From Pseudomonadota bacterium (lineage in GTDB: Bacteria > Pseudomonadota > Gammaproteobacteria > Burkholderiales > Sulfuricellaceae): DNA of 6,795 nt. The notes beneath the pieces were generated by a model, which saw only the letters and a program-made list of their open reading frames with translations, did no database searches and was not told the origin of the DNA. The translations under genes were made by a program, and so were the position numbers. Shown here one piece after another: positions 6,786 to 6,795 of the stretch (its first letter is position 1; every line of letters starts with the position of its first letter). The DNA lies in NCBI GenBank assembly GCA_021783895.1, contig JAJXTJ010000010.1:1-6795 (forward strand). The letters run 5' to 3'.

Positions 6786-6795
6786 CGATACCTTT

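Overview
The window is a compact, GC-rich stretch of proteobacterial chromosome. The protein sequences, together with the arrangement of an M48 membrane protease divergent from oligoribonuclease and followed by a pterin dehydratase and RsgA, suggest a betaproteobacterium, perhaps of the Nitrosomonadales/Gallionellales type. That placement is inference from sequence style and gene order; no rRNA or other phylogenetic marker was tested.

Left block, minus strand, transcribed right to left from about 3379 to position 1: a seven-helix M48/Ste24-type zinc protease, a small secreted c-type cytochrome, a pterin-4a-carbinolamine dehydratase (phhB), then after a 154-base gap holding an inverted repeat, the ribosome-assembly GTPase rsgA and a YchJ-family SEC-C protein that runs off the left edge. 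The first three genes are separated by only 18 to 24 bases, and the last two by 2 bases, so they look like two transcription units or one operon interrupted by a repeat.

Right block, plus strand: oligoribonuclease (orn), divergent from the protease across a 57-base spacer, then a second inverted repeat of the same kind, then a full-length DUF3417-type alpha-glucan phosphorylase (glgP). The last 74 bases are non-coding and hold a tandem 10-mer and a weak promoter-like sequence.

The genes do not form one pathway. Orn finishes mRNA decay by degrading short oligoribonucleotides, RsgA matures the 30S subunit, the protease handles membrane protein turnover, PhhB recycles a pterin cofactor, and GlgP mobilises stored glucan. 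No mobile element, CRISPR array, tRNA, rRNA or defence system is visible, and no stretch above 300 bases lacks a gene. The points worth a second look are the pair of related inverted repeats with a 9-base internal period, a palindrome that encodes the tail of the protease, and a cytochrome that lacks the usual methionine ligand but has a Cys-Asn motif like that of the oxygen-binding cytochrome SHP.
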